Source: Bryobacteraceae bacterium
Lineage (GTDB): Bacteria > Acidobacteriota > Terriglobia > Bryobacterales > Bryobacteraceae
NCBI GenBank assembly: GCA_019187195.1
Contig: JABAQT010000069.1
Coordinates: 1-64,000 of the forward strand
Length of the DNA: 64,000 nucleotides
Direction: 5' to 3'
The translations under genes and the position numbers were made by a program. The notes beneath the pieces are model-generated. The model saw only the letters and a list, made by a program, of their open reading frames with translations, was not told the DNA's origin and ran no database searches. Each line of letters starts with the position of its first letter. The first letter of the stretch is position 1. This document shows, piece by piece, positions 8,887 to 16,316 of this stretch.

Positions 8887-9636
8887 ATGCATCCATACCG
8901 AGCAAGTCCGAAACTGGCGGGTGAAGAGCGGGAGCAACTCATCATGGAGCATTTGCCGCAGGTCCGGTTGATCGCCCGCCGAATCCATGAACGGCTGCCG
9001 GAGAGCGTCAGTCTGGAAGATCTGGTTTCGACGGGCATCGTCGGCCTGATTTCCGCGATCGACCACTTCGACCCAAGCCATAACGTCAAGCTGAGAACGT
9101 ATGCGGAGTACAAGATCCGCGGGGCGATTCTGGATAGTTTGCGCGGCCTCGATTGGGCTCCGCGCCAGCAACGGAAAAGGACGAAGCAGATCGAGGCGGC
9201 AATCGCGTCGCTCGAGCAGCGTTTGCATGGCGCTCCGACGGAGGAACAGATCGCGGCGGAACTGGGGCTGACGATCCAGGAATACCATGAGTGGCTGGTC
9301 GACATCCGAGGAGTGAATCTCGGAAGTCTGGAATCGGCATCGAATGATGAGAACGGGCGGGACCTGCTGAGGTTCATATCGGACGATGAAGGACAATGGC
9401 CCTCGAAACTGTTGGAACGCTCTGAACTCGAGAAACTGCTGACGGAAGCGATTGAGCGGATGCCGCCCGTCGAGAGGACCGTTCTGAGCCTGTACTACCA
9501 CGAGGAGATGACACTGCGGGAGATTGCGAAGATCGTGGAGTTGCACGAGTCGCGCGTCTCACAACTGAAGTCGCAGGCGATTCTGAGGTTGCGGGCGTTT
9601 ATCGAGAAGCGGTGGCCGATGACTCGGGGGGTGTAG
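8887..9636 (+). CDS. fliA: Flagellar sigma factor sigma-28 (FliA/WhiG family)
   Basis: This 249-aa sigma-70-family protein has region 2 with 'LPQVRLIARRIHERLPESVS', 'LEDLVSTGIVGLISAIDHFD' and 'LRTYAEYKIRGAILDSLRGL', followed by 'DWAPRQQRKRTKQIE', the FliA/WhiG signature, then region 3 ('GAPTEEQIAAELGLTIQEYH') and region 4 ('MTLREIAKIVELHESRVSQL'). It would direct RNA polymerase to late flagellar and chemotaxis promoters. I chose ATG 8887; the frame is open upstream only inside flhF. Position after flhF is typical, minus flhG. No flgM-type anti-sigma gene is seen in the window. Confidence 0.94.
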   Translation: MHPYRASPKLAGEEREQLIMEHLPQVRLIARRIHERLPESVSLEDLVSTGIVGLISAIDHFDPSHNVKLRTYAEYKIRGAILDSLRGLDWAPRQQRKRTKQIEAAIASLEQRLHGAPTEEQIAAELGLTIQEYHEWLVDIRGVNLGSLESASNDENGRDLLRFISDDEGQWPSKLLERSELEKLLTEAIERMPPVERTVLSLYYHEEMTLREIAKIVELHESRVSQLKSQAILRLRAFIEKRWPMTRGV

Positions 9637-9639
9637 CTC

Positions 9640-10512
9640 ATGGCGGAGCCGGACTGGAAGACGGTTGGCGAAGGGAGAGGGTTCATCGCGGAGGCCTTCG
9701 CCGGCGCCTTCGGGCAATCGATCGAGGCTATGACGAGCGAGCGGCCGGAGATCGAATGGAGTGTGCTTTCCGCCGGACCGGGCAGTCTGGCGGCGGAGAC
9801 GGACGGATGGTTATGGTGGGAGCAACCGCTGACGGCGGCGCCGGGGTCGAAGTGCTGGCTGGGCGCGGCCGAGAGCACGTGGAGCGAGGCGGGCCGCCTG
9901 GCGCTGGTGGCGGCGGGGTTGGACGACATCACGGCGGAGGATTGCCGCGGAACCTGGATGGAGATTCAGGGTCAGACGCTCTCTTCAATGAGCCAGTCGC
10001 TCACGCGGCGCATCCGCAAGGAGGTCAATTGCGAGAAGGGTTGTGAGATCGATCCTCCACCGAACCCGGACTGGAGCATCGAGGTACGAGTCAAACTCGG
10101 CGATGCGCCGCAGCGATTGGTGTTCGGGTGGAACGAAGAGTTGCGCCTGGCGGCGGAACCGGCGAGCGAACCGGCCAAGCAGACAAGCGCGGTGGAGACG
10201 AAGGCCGGGACAGCGGCTCCGGGGCGGGCTTTGTCTCCCGCGGTCGAGAACTCACGGACGCTCGAACTGCTTCTCGAAGTAGAACTGCCGGTGAGCATCA
10301 GCTTCGGGCGCACGCAACTCCCGCTGCGCGACGTGCTCAAGCTCAATTCGGGATCGATTGTCGAATTGAACCGGGCTATTTCCGAGCCGGTGGATCTGAT
10401 TGTGAATAATTGCGTCATCGCGCGTGGGGAGGTGGTGGTGGTGGAGGGAAATTATGGAGTACGGATCAAGCAGATCATCAGCAAGGAAGAGAGGCTTCGC
10501 ACTCTGTACTAG
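9640..10512 (+). CDS. Second FliN/FliY-like motor switch protein with a long divergent N-terminal domain
   Basis: This 290-aa protein ends in a clear SpoA domain (residues about 205-285: 'LLLEVELPVSISFGRTQLPL', 'LKLNSGSIVELNRAISEPVD', 'NNCVIARGEVVVVEGNYGVR'). The first about 170 residues are weakly reminiscent of the CheC-like/FliM-middle fold of FliY but show no clear phosphatase motif; a Pro/Ala-rich linker separates the parts. It starts 3 bases after fliA. Since no fliM is visible nearby, this gene could fill part of that role, but that is inference. Alternative name: long FliN. Confidence 0.75.
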   Translation: MAEPDWKTVGEGRGFIAEAFAGAFGQSIEAMTSERPEIEWSVLSAGPGSLAAETDGWLWWEQPLTAAPGSKCWLGAAESTWSEAGRLALVAAGLDDITAEDCRGTWMEIQGQTLSSMSQSLTRRIRKEVNCEKGCEIDPPPNPDWSIEVRVKLGDAPQRLVFGWNEELRLAAEPASEPAKQTSAVETKAGTAAPGRALSPAVENSRTLELLLEVELPVSISFGRTQLPLRDVLKLNSGSIVELNRAISEPVDLIVNNCVIARGEVVVVEGNYGVRIKQIISKEERLRTLY

Positions 10513-10521
10513 GGAAGACGC

Positions 10522-10962
10522 ATGGAAGCATCAATCCTCAATCTGGCTCCGTATCTGGTGGGATTGACGGGAGCCGGCCTGGCGCTGTTCCTGTTTCTTG
10601 AAATGAAGCGGATGCAACAGGATTTCCAGGTTCGTTGGAGCAAGCGGCAGCAGGCCATCCAAAGCGAGTTAGGCGCGTTGCGCGGGGTAGTGCAGGACTT
10701 GAAGGCGAGAGTGGACGATGCCGAGCGCCGGGCGGAGGCGCTGGTGCCGCCGCAGTCTCCGCCTTCGGGGTTCAACCTGAGCCGGAGAACACAAGCCATC
10801 CGGCTTTTCCGGCGCGGCGAGAGGCTGGAACAGATTGCGGCCACGCTTTGCCTGCCGCAGAAGGAAGTGGAACTGCTGCTGAAGGTGCAGCAGATTCTGA
10901 CCGGATCCATGGACGAAGAGGCGGGCGCGAGAAGGCAGGAAGCGATGGAAGGAGCGCGCTAA
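10522..10962 (+). CDS. SwrB-like membrane/coiled-coil/HTH protein at the end of the flagellar operon
   Basis: This 146-aa protein has an N-terminal membrane helix ('LVGLTGAGLALFLFLEMKRM'), a charged coiled-coil segment (residues about 35-75), a Pro-rich spacer, and a C-terminal HTH-like stretch ('RTQAIRLFRRGERLEQIAAT' followed by 'LCLPQKEVELLLKVQQIL'). The same architecture and gene position (last gene, after the flagellar sigma factor) are known for Bacillus SwrB, which activates the export gate. I see no clear sequence identity, so this is a comparison of layout, not a homology call. Its stop overlaps the convergent PDZ gene by four bases. Confidence 0.7.
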   Translation: MEASILNLAPYLVGLTGAGLALFLFLEMKRMQQDFQVRWSKRQQAIQSELGALRGVVQDLKARVDDAERRAEALVPPQSPPSGFNLSRRTQAIRLFRRGERLEQIAATLCLPQKEVELLLKVQQILTGSMDEEAGARRQEAMEGAR

Positions 10963-11816
10963 TGTGGGAATCGGACCGCGCGGCCTCGCGGCATGAGGCG
11001 GCCATCGCCGTCTTCGATACTAACGGCAAGGGAGAGGCTTTTTTTCTCGCGGACAATGGTCAGCGGAACGTTTTTCGCGCTTGCCCCGGCTCGCAGGGCA
11101 TCCACCACCTCCAGTGGCGTCACCACTTTCCGGTCGCCAACCTTGACGATGACATCGCCGGCACGGAGACCGGCGCGTTCGGCTACGGATTGCCTGCGCA
11201 CAAGGCGCACGAGAACGCCTTCCTTTACACCGAGGAACTCCGCCAGTTGCGAGTTCAGCGACTCGGCTTCGATACCGAGGACAGGACTTTCCAATGCAAG
11301 GAAGACCAGCGGGACGCCCTCGCCCGCGGGATCCCGGGGCAGTTCCGGCGTAGGAGGCACGGCAATGCGCATATCCCCGACTTCGAGGGTTTTCATCCGG
11401 CGGGAGGCGATGGTTGCCGTCAACAGGACTGTCTGGCCGTTGCGTCCGACCAGCAGTTTCACCTGGCGCCCGGAGGGAGTTTCCCTAACCAGGCGCACAA
11501 ACTGCTCCACGCCCTCGATGCGCTGGCCGTGATATTCGAGGACGGCATCCTGGATTTTCAGACCGGCACGCGAGGCGGGGCTGTCTTCCTCGACACGGGT
11601 TACCTCGACCCCCTGCTCCTCAGCGAGTTTGAGCGCTTTGGCGCGTTCGGCGTTGATCTCGACGACAGCGACGCCGAGGAAACTGCGAGGCGCCGAACCA
11701 GGGACCACCACCGCCACGGGTCGAGCGCTGTCCTGCTGCGCCATGGCAGGGAGGCCAAGGGCGAGAAAGGCCGCCGAGGCGCAGAGGACACGCACAGAAT
11801 CTCTTGCCAGAACCAT
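10959..11816 (-). CDS. Secreted protein with two PDZ domains
   Basis: From ATG 11816 this 285-aa protein begins with a signal peptide (core 'VLCASAAFLALGLPAMAQ'). The first PDZ domain (about 35-120) contains 'SFLGVAVVEINAERAKAL' and 'SPASRAGLKIQDAVLEYHG'. The second (about 165-255) contains 'LAEFLGVKEGVLVRLV', 'SVAERAGLRAGDVIVKVGD' and 'VVDALRAGASAKNVPLTI'. There is no protease domain, so unlike DegP/HtrA it should act as a periplasmic peptide-binding protein. It is the last gene of the operon ECF sigma-anti-sigma-DUF4097-PDZ, which suggests an envelope-stress role (inference). A longer frame from TTG 11837 exists but lacks a ribosome site; AAGGA precedes ATG 11816. Confidence 0.82.
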   Translation of the reverse strand: MVLARDSVRVLCASAAFLALGLPAMAQQDSARPVAVVVPGSAPRSFLGVAVVEINAERAKALKLAEEQGVEVTRVEEDSPASRAGLKIQDAVLEYHGQRIEGVEQFVRLVRETPSGRQVKLLVGRNGQTVLLTATIASRRMKTLEVGDMRIAVPPTPELPRDPAGEGVPLVFLALESPVLGIEAESLNSQLAEFLGVKEGVLVRLVRRQSVAERAGLRAGDVIVKVGDRKVVTPLEVVDALRAGASAKNVPLTIVREKKSLSLAVSIEDGDGRLMPRGRAVRFPH

Positions 11817-11837
11817 ATTCTTATCCTTACAGCACAA

Positions 11838-13004
11838 TTACTTCTGCCGCTTCAGGGAAATGATTCCGCCGGCGGCGGCGAGTTTCAGGACAGGCCCTCC
11901 GCCGTTGAGCGCCCCTTGCGCCTGAACCGGCTTTCCGGTGGACCAGATACCGCGATGGACGCGAATCTCGGGAAATTCCGACAGGATGCGGCCAAGCGCT
12001 CCGGACATTTCATTGTCGGCCTGAACGGTCACTGCCAGATTAGACGGAAGAAAGACGGTGATGTCACCCGCTCCGGTATTGAGGAAAGAGTCCTCGAAGC
12101 GGTCATCCTGAATACTGGCCAGGATGCTGCCCATGAGGGTGGAGGCACGGAGCGCGCCGGAGACGGATTGAAGTTCGATCGCTCCCGCCGCGGATTCACA
12201 GTGGACGCTCTTAGCGGCGCCGATGCGAATGGCGCCGCCCGAGGTATTGGCCCGGACCATACCCGAAGCCTGGTTGACGCTCACCAGGCCGCCGCCGGTG
12301 CGGGCATTGACCAGGGACAATGCCCGTTGAATTTCGATATTGCCTCCGCCGGTAGCGGCGAAGACGGGTCCCGAAGCCTCCCGGACAAAGACTTCTCCGC
12401 CGGTCGTTTGGAGGACGGCCTGGTCGCCGGCGGCTCCGACCCAGATGCCGCCGCCGCCCGACAGGCAACGAACGGCTCCCCGGATGCGGCCGAGGCGAAT
12501 CTCGCCCCCCCCGGTCCGCGCGGTAACGGAGGATTGAATGCGGTCCATTCCAATGGAGCCCGCCATGGCATTGACGGCGACCGCCCCGTCGATATCCTGA
12601 GCAGTGACGGCGCCGTTCCGGGTATTGACGGAAAGATAACGCAGTTGCCGGGGCACGTGGAGGACGAGTTCAGGGGGGAAGCGGCGCTCCCATCCGGGCG
12701 CCACCCGGAATGTCTCCCGGCCGCGAAGCCCCGTGTAGGAGACGGGCGCGCCGCCCAGGAGGCGCCTGGCGCCGGCCAGGTTGGACGCTCGGACCCTTCT
12801 GCGAACGAGGTATCCCAAGTCCTGGCGCAGCTCGCCTCGGGCCTCGACATTTCCCAGGGTCTCGACGTGAAGCCGCGCTCCCGCCGGGGGAGGAAGGACG
12901 CCGACATCCGTACGCACCCAATAGGGACCTTCCCGGGTGATCCTGTACTCCTGCGCGGCTGCCGGCGCGATCGCGAGGACAAACAGGCACGGGAGGAGCA
13001 TCAT
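11838..13004 (-). CDS. Secreted DUF4097-type beta-helix protein
   Basis: This 388-aa protein has a short signal peptide (MMLLPCLFVLAIAPAAA) and then, from about residue 120 to 310, a run of about 20-residue repeats with a Gly-rich turn ('ARTGGGEIRLGRIRGAVRCL', 'ATGGGNIEIQRALSLVNART', 'NTSGGAIRIGAAKSVHCES'). This is the right-handed beta-helix pattern of DUF4097 proteins ('putative adhesin'). Many acidobacterial examples sit beside ECF sigma/anti-sigma genes. Function is unknown; envelope localisation is likely. It lies 21 bases upstream of the PDZ gene and 13 bases after the anti-sigma gene in the same operon. Confidence 0.8.
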   Translation of the reverse strand: MMLLPCLFVLAIAPAAAQEYRITREGPYWVRTDVGVLPPPAGARLHVETLGNVEARGELRQDLGYLVRRRVRASNLAGARRLLGGAPVSYTGLRGRETFRVAPGWERRFPPELVLHVPRQLRYLSVNTRNGAVTAQDIDGAVAVNAMAGSIGMDRIQSSVTARTGGGEIRLGRIRGAVRCLSGGGGIWVGAAGDQAVLQTTGGEVFVREASGPVFAATGGGNIEIQRALSLVNARTGGGLVSVNQASGMVRANTSGGAIRIGAAKSVHCESAAGAIELQSVSGALRASTLMGSILASIQDDRFEDSFLNTGAGDITVFLPSNLAVTVQADNEMSGALGRILSEFPEIRVHRGIWSTGKPVQAQGALNGGGPVLKLAAAGGIISLKRQK

Positions 13005-13017
13005 ACTGGCGCCGCTC

Positions 13018-13914
13018 TCAAAAGGTCTCGAGCGAGGCGTTCACTTCGCGGAGGGCATTCAGACTCTTCTGCCGGATGTAAGGATTGTTCTCGCGCGGAA
13101 TCAGTTCCTGAAGAGTGCCGATCACCTCCGTCTGCATATCCTCGACGAGCATGTCGACGGCCATGGTGCGGACGCCCGGATTGTCGTCGGCGAGCAGAAC
13201 CTGGGACAGGACGCTCCGTATTTCGGGTTCGCGGGCGAAGGGCTTCAAGCCCTCGATGGCCTTCAGGCGGACGCCGGGGTTGGGGTCTTCGCGGAGCGCA
13301 TGAAGCAGGGCATGGCGGACATCCTTCTGCCGGCAGCGATCCTTGAGGATGTCAAGAGTGCGGGCGCGCAAGCCGGGATTGGCCGGATCATTGGCGGCGG
13401 TCAACAACATGCTTTTGATCTTGTCGTCGTCCACGGGGCCGGTAAGCGTTCTCAGGCGGACTTCTTCGAGAACGAGGCGGACTCCGCCTCCGGGACTTGG
13501 AGAGAGATCGCGCACCCGCAACAGGGCGGGTTCAAAGCCCGGAGCCGCCCTGTCGAACAACCTGCCACCGAAGAATCCAACGGCGAGCAGCGCCATGGCG
13601 GCCAGTGGGCGCCATGTCCACATGACAGGCAGCCCGGAGCGCGCCCAATCGAGCAGCCGGAAGCGCAGAGAACGGCGTTCGGCGGTAACGGAGGCGGCGC
13701 GGGAATGCAGTTCGCGGCGGCAGGCATCGAGCAGTTGCGGGTCGACCGGCCATTGCCGGGATTCGACGGCGCGCAGAACGGCCCGCTGTTTTTCCAACTC
13801 CTCGCGGCAGGGCGGGCACTGATCGAGGTGCGTCTCGAGCCTCTCTTCACAGGGGAAATCCAGTTCCTGGTAGAGGTAGAGAGGGATATTCCTGGTTGCT
13901 TCGGCGCACGTCAT
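13018..13914 (-). CDS. Membrane anti-sigma factor with zinc-binding domain and HEAT-like repeats
   Basis: From ATG 13914 this 298-aa protein starts with a ZAS-type anti-sigma domain: Cys3, then H-x3-C-x2-C in 'ETHLDQCPPCREEL'. One membrane helix follows ('WRPLAAMALLAVGFFGGRL'). The outer part carries HEAT-like repeats ('NPGLRARTLDILKDRC', 'NPGVRLKAIEGLKPFA', 'NPGVRTMAVDMLVEDM', 'NPYIRQKSLNALREV'). The start overlaps the stop of the ECF gene as ATGA, which decides the start and implies strict co-translation. The expected role is to hold the sigma factor at the membrane; HEAT repeats on the far side would sense an unknown partner (inference). Confidence 0.87.
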   Translation of the reverse strand: MTCAEATRNIPLYLYQELDFPCEERLETHLDQCPPCREELEKQRAVLRAVESRQWPVDPQLLDACRRELHSRAASVTAERRSLRFRLLDWARSGLPVMWTWRPLAAMALLAVGFFGGRLFDRAAPGFEPALLRVRDLSPSPGGGVRLVLEEVRLRTLTGPVDDDKIKSMLLTAANDPANPGLRARTLDILKDRCRQKDVRHALLHALREDPNPGVRLKAIEGLKPFAREPEIRSVLSQVLLADDNPGVRTMAVDMLVEDMQTEVIGTLQELIPRENNPYIRQKSLNALREVNASLETF

Positions 13915-14531
13915 AAGAAATCTCCCAGCGCCGTCCTCATCTTCTGAGTGGCGCGAAACAGGCAATTTTTCGCTGCTTCCTCGGTGGTGCCGAGGGACTC
14001 GCCGATGGCCCGCAACCGCATGCCGTGGAAGTGACGCATTTCGAAGACCAAGCGTTCGCGAGGGGTGAGATCATCGAGGACGCGCTCGATGCGGCCGCGC
14101 AACTCCTGGCTCATGAGGTTGCGCTGGGGGTCGACGTGAGGATTTTCCGCGGGGAGGACGGAGGCGCGGTCGACTTCGCCGCCGCTGGTGCAGAGGGTGG
14201 TGGACTCCTCCTTGCGGACCTTGCGTTTGCGGAGGTGGTCCAGGCAGAGGTTGGTAACGATGCGGTAGAGCCAGGTGCGGAAACTGCAATCAAAGCGGAA
14301 GGTGTGGAGATTGCGGTAGACGCGAAGGAAGGTCTCCTGGTAGATGTCGAACGCATCCTGTTCGCTGCGCAAGAGATTGCACGCCAATCGGAGGACCCCC
14401 TGGTCGTGGGTTCGCACTAAGGACTCAAAAGCGGCCTGATCGCCACGTTGCGCCGCGCGGATCAAGTCCGCCTCGGCCAAAGCGGCCGCCGGGATAAATG
14501 CCGTAGCTGCCTCACCCTTTCCGGTCAACAT
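13911..14531 (-). CDS. ECF-family RNA polymerase sigma factor (RpoE-like)
   Basis: This 206-aa protein has sigma region 2 ('ADLIRAAQRGDQAAFESLV', 'QDAFDIYQETFLRVYRNLHT', 'FRTWLYRIVTNLCLDHLRKR') and region 4 ('LTPRERLVFEMRHFHGMRL' followed by 'RAIGESLGTTEEAAKNCLFR'). It lacks region 3, as expected for ECF factors. It is the first gene of a four-gene operon with its anti-sigma factor, and may activate its own promoter (inference; no ECF promoter motif was identified upstream). Confidence 0.94.
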   Translation of the reverse strand: MLTGKGEAATAFIPAAALAEADLIRAAQRGDQAAFESLVRTHDQGVLRLACNLLRSEQDAFDIYQETFLRVYRNLHTFRFDCSFRTWLYRIVTNLCLDHLRKRKVRKEESTTLCTSGGEVDRASVLPAENPHVDPQRNLMSQELRGRIERVLDDLTPRERLVFEMRHFHGMRLRAIGESLGTTEEAAKNCLFRATQKMRTALGDFL

Positions 14532-14567
14532 AGCTAAGGACGGGGGCGGGAAGAAAACGTAACGCGG

Positions 14568-16274
14568 CTATTGGATTTCCACTTCGACGGTCTTGCGGTT
14601 GGGGTCCAAGGCCGAGATCCTGAAGGAGCGGACTTCGCCGGCGCGCAGCGCGGCGGCGCGCTGCGCCGATTCCGGAGGGCCGGATTTCCAGCGGGCGCTG
14701 AGCATGGCGGAAAGTTCCGAAAGGCCCGCCTTGGACTGATCAGCGGCGGGCTGCGATGGCGGGGCCGGTTCATCCTTGGGCAGGCGGCAGATGGCGGTGA
14801 CGCCTTCGGCCACCTGAACTCTGGCGACATGGGCATCGGTGGAGACGACGCGGCCGCTGACGGTGTCGCCCACCTGGTGGGAGGCGATGAACATATCCAC
14901 GACGGTCGGTTCCAACTGTTTCATTCCCAGGCGGATACGATGCTTTTCCTTGTCCACTTCGAGGACCAGGGCGCGAACTTTCTGCCCGGCGGCGAGCATG
15001 TCCTTGGGATGGTCGAGGCGCTTCTCGTTGGTAATGTCGGCGATGTGGATCATGCCTTCGAGGCCGCCGCCGAGATCGACGAATGCTCCAAACTTGGCGA
15101 TGTTGGTGATGGGCACGCCCTCGAGCACAGTGCCCACGGGGAACTTCGTGGCGGCGTCATCCCAGGGATCTCCGAGCGCTTCCTTCAAGCTCAGGGAGAT
15201 GCGCTTGTCCGAGGGTTTGAGGTCGAGCACCACGGCCTCGACCATGTCTCCGACGCTGACGACGTCGGAGGGCTTGCGGACACGCTTGCCCCAGGCAAGC
15301 GAGGAGAGATGAATGAGGCCGTCGACGCCAGGGGAGATCTCGACGAAGGCTCCGAAATCAGCGAGCCGGACGACCTTGCCTTTCACGCGGTCGCCTACTT
15401 TCAGATCCCGCGTGGCGACGGTCCAGGGATCCGCGGTGAGTTGCTTCATTCCAAGGGAGATCTTGCGCGTGGCGGGATCCACCTTGAGGATCTTGACTTC
15501 CACCGAATCGCCCACGGAGACAAGGTCGGACGCCTTGGCGATACGGTTCCAGGACATATCTCCGATGTGGAGCAGGCCATCCACGCCGCCGAGGTCCACA
15601 AAGGCTCCATACTCGGTGACGGTGCGGACGGTTCCGTGAACAACGCTGCCTTCGGCGAGGGACTGGAAGACCTGCTCCTTCTTCTGGGCGGCCTCCTCTT
15701 CCATGACGGCTCTGCGATCGACGACCACGTCTTCGGCGGCGGTATCGAGCTTGGTGATGCGGCAGCGGATTTCCTGACCGACGAGTTTTTCCAGTTCGAT
15801 GGGGTCCTTGGCTCCACTGCGGGAAGCGGGCATGAAGGCGCGGACGCCGACGTCCACGCGCAGGCCGCCCTTGACCAGTTCGGTCACCCTGCCGGCGATG
15901 ATGCTCTTATCAGTGAAGGCCTTTTCGAACTCCGTCCAATCGGTGGGCCGCTTCACTCTGAGGGTCGAGAGCTCGTAGTAGCCTTCCGCGTTGCGTCCGG
16001 TGATGAGGACCGGGAGGGTCTCGCCGGTCTTCAGAAAGACATTGCCCGACGCGTCCTGGAATTGAGCAGGATCGAGGACGCCTTCCATTTTGCGGCCGAT
16101 GTCGACGATGATGGCATCCGCGTTGATGGCGACGACCGTCCCGGGCAAGGCTTCGGCGGATTCGGCCGCTTTGTGATCCTGCTCGAATTGCGAGAGGATG
16201 TCGCCGAAAGTGGATGTCCCGGTGGAGGCAACCTGCTCTTCAGGGACCGGATCTGAGGTGTTCGGAAAGCTCAT
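14568..16274 (-). CDS. rpsA: Ribosomal protein S1-type RNA-binding protein (six S1 repeats)
   Basis: This 568-aa protein is built of S1 repeats: about residues 40-105, 120-185, 205-275, 290-360, 375-450, and a degenerate sixth up to the C-terminus. Repeats 3-5 are textbook, for example 'GTVRTVTEYGAFVDLGGVDG' plus 'LLHIGDMSWNRI', and 'ADFGAFVEISPGVDGLIHLS'. Repeats 1 and 2, the ribosome-docking ones in S1, are divergent but present, so the protein is S1-like rather than a generic S1-domain protein. Role: recruiting mRNA to the 30S subunit. It stands alone, divergent from the sensor kinase gene. Confidence 0.88.
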   Translation of the reverse strand: MSFPNTSDPVPEEQVASTGTSTFGDILSQFEQDHKAAESAEALPGTVVAINADAIIVDIGRKMEGVLDPAQFQDASGNVFLKTGETLPVLITGRNAEGYYELSTLRVKRPTDWTEFEKAFTDKSIIAGRVTELVKGGLRVDVGVRAFMPASRSGAKDPIELEKLVGQEIRCRITKLDTAAEDVVVDRRAVMEEEAAQKKEQVFQSLAEGSVVHGTVRTVTEYGAFVDLGGVDGLLHIGDMSWNRIAKASDLVSVGDSVEVKILKVDPATRKISLGMKQLTADPWTVATRDLKVGDRVKGKVVRLADFGAFVEISPGVDGLIHLSSLAWGKRVRKPSDVVSVGDMVEAVVLDLKPSDKRISLSLKEALGDPWDDAATKFPVGTVLEGVPITNIAKFGAFVDLGGGLEGMIHIADITNEKRLDHPKDMLAAGQKVRALVLEVDKEKHRIRLGMKQLEPTVVDMFIASHQVGDTVSGRVVSTDAHVARVQVAEGVTAICRLPKDEPAPPSQPAADQSKAGLSELSAMLSARWKSGPPESAQRAAALRAGEVRSFRISALDPNRKTVEVEIQ

Positions 16275-16316
16275 GGGCGGATAGCGAACTTATATTTTGG
16301 CACAATCAGTTTGGAC

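Noticed and set aside
10635-13346. A 903-codon open frame on the plus strand
   Set aside because: It runs over the SwrB-like gene and antisense to the PDZ, DUF4097 and anti-sigma genes, all of which have family motifs, signal peptides and operon spacing. The long frame is a GC-bias shadow with low-complexity composition.
14571-16256. A 561-codon plus-strand frame
   Set aside because: It is exactly antisense to the S1 gene, whose repeats are unmistakable; the translation has no family pattern.
16299-16314. TTGGCAC followed by TTTGG, resembling a sigma-54 promoter before the kinase gene
   Set aside because: The GG is not followed by GC at the required 10-base spacing, so the -12 element is missing.
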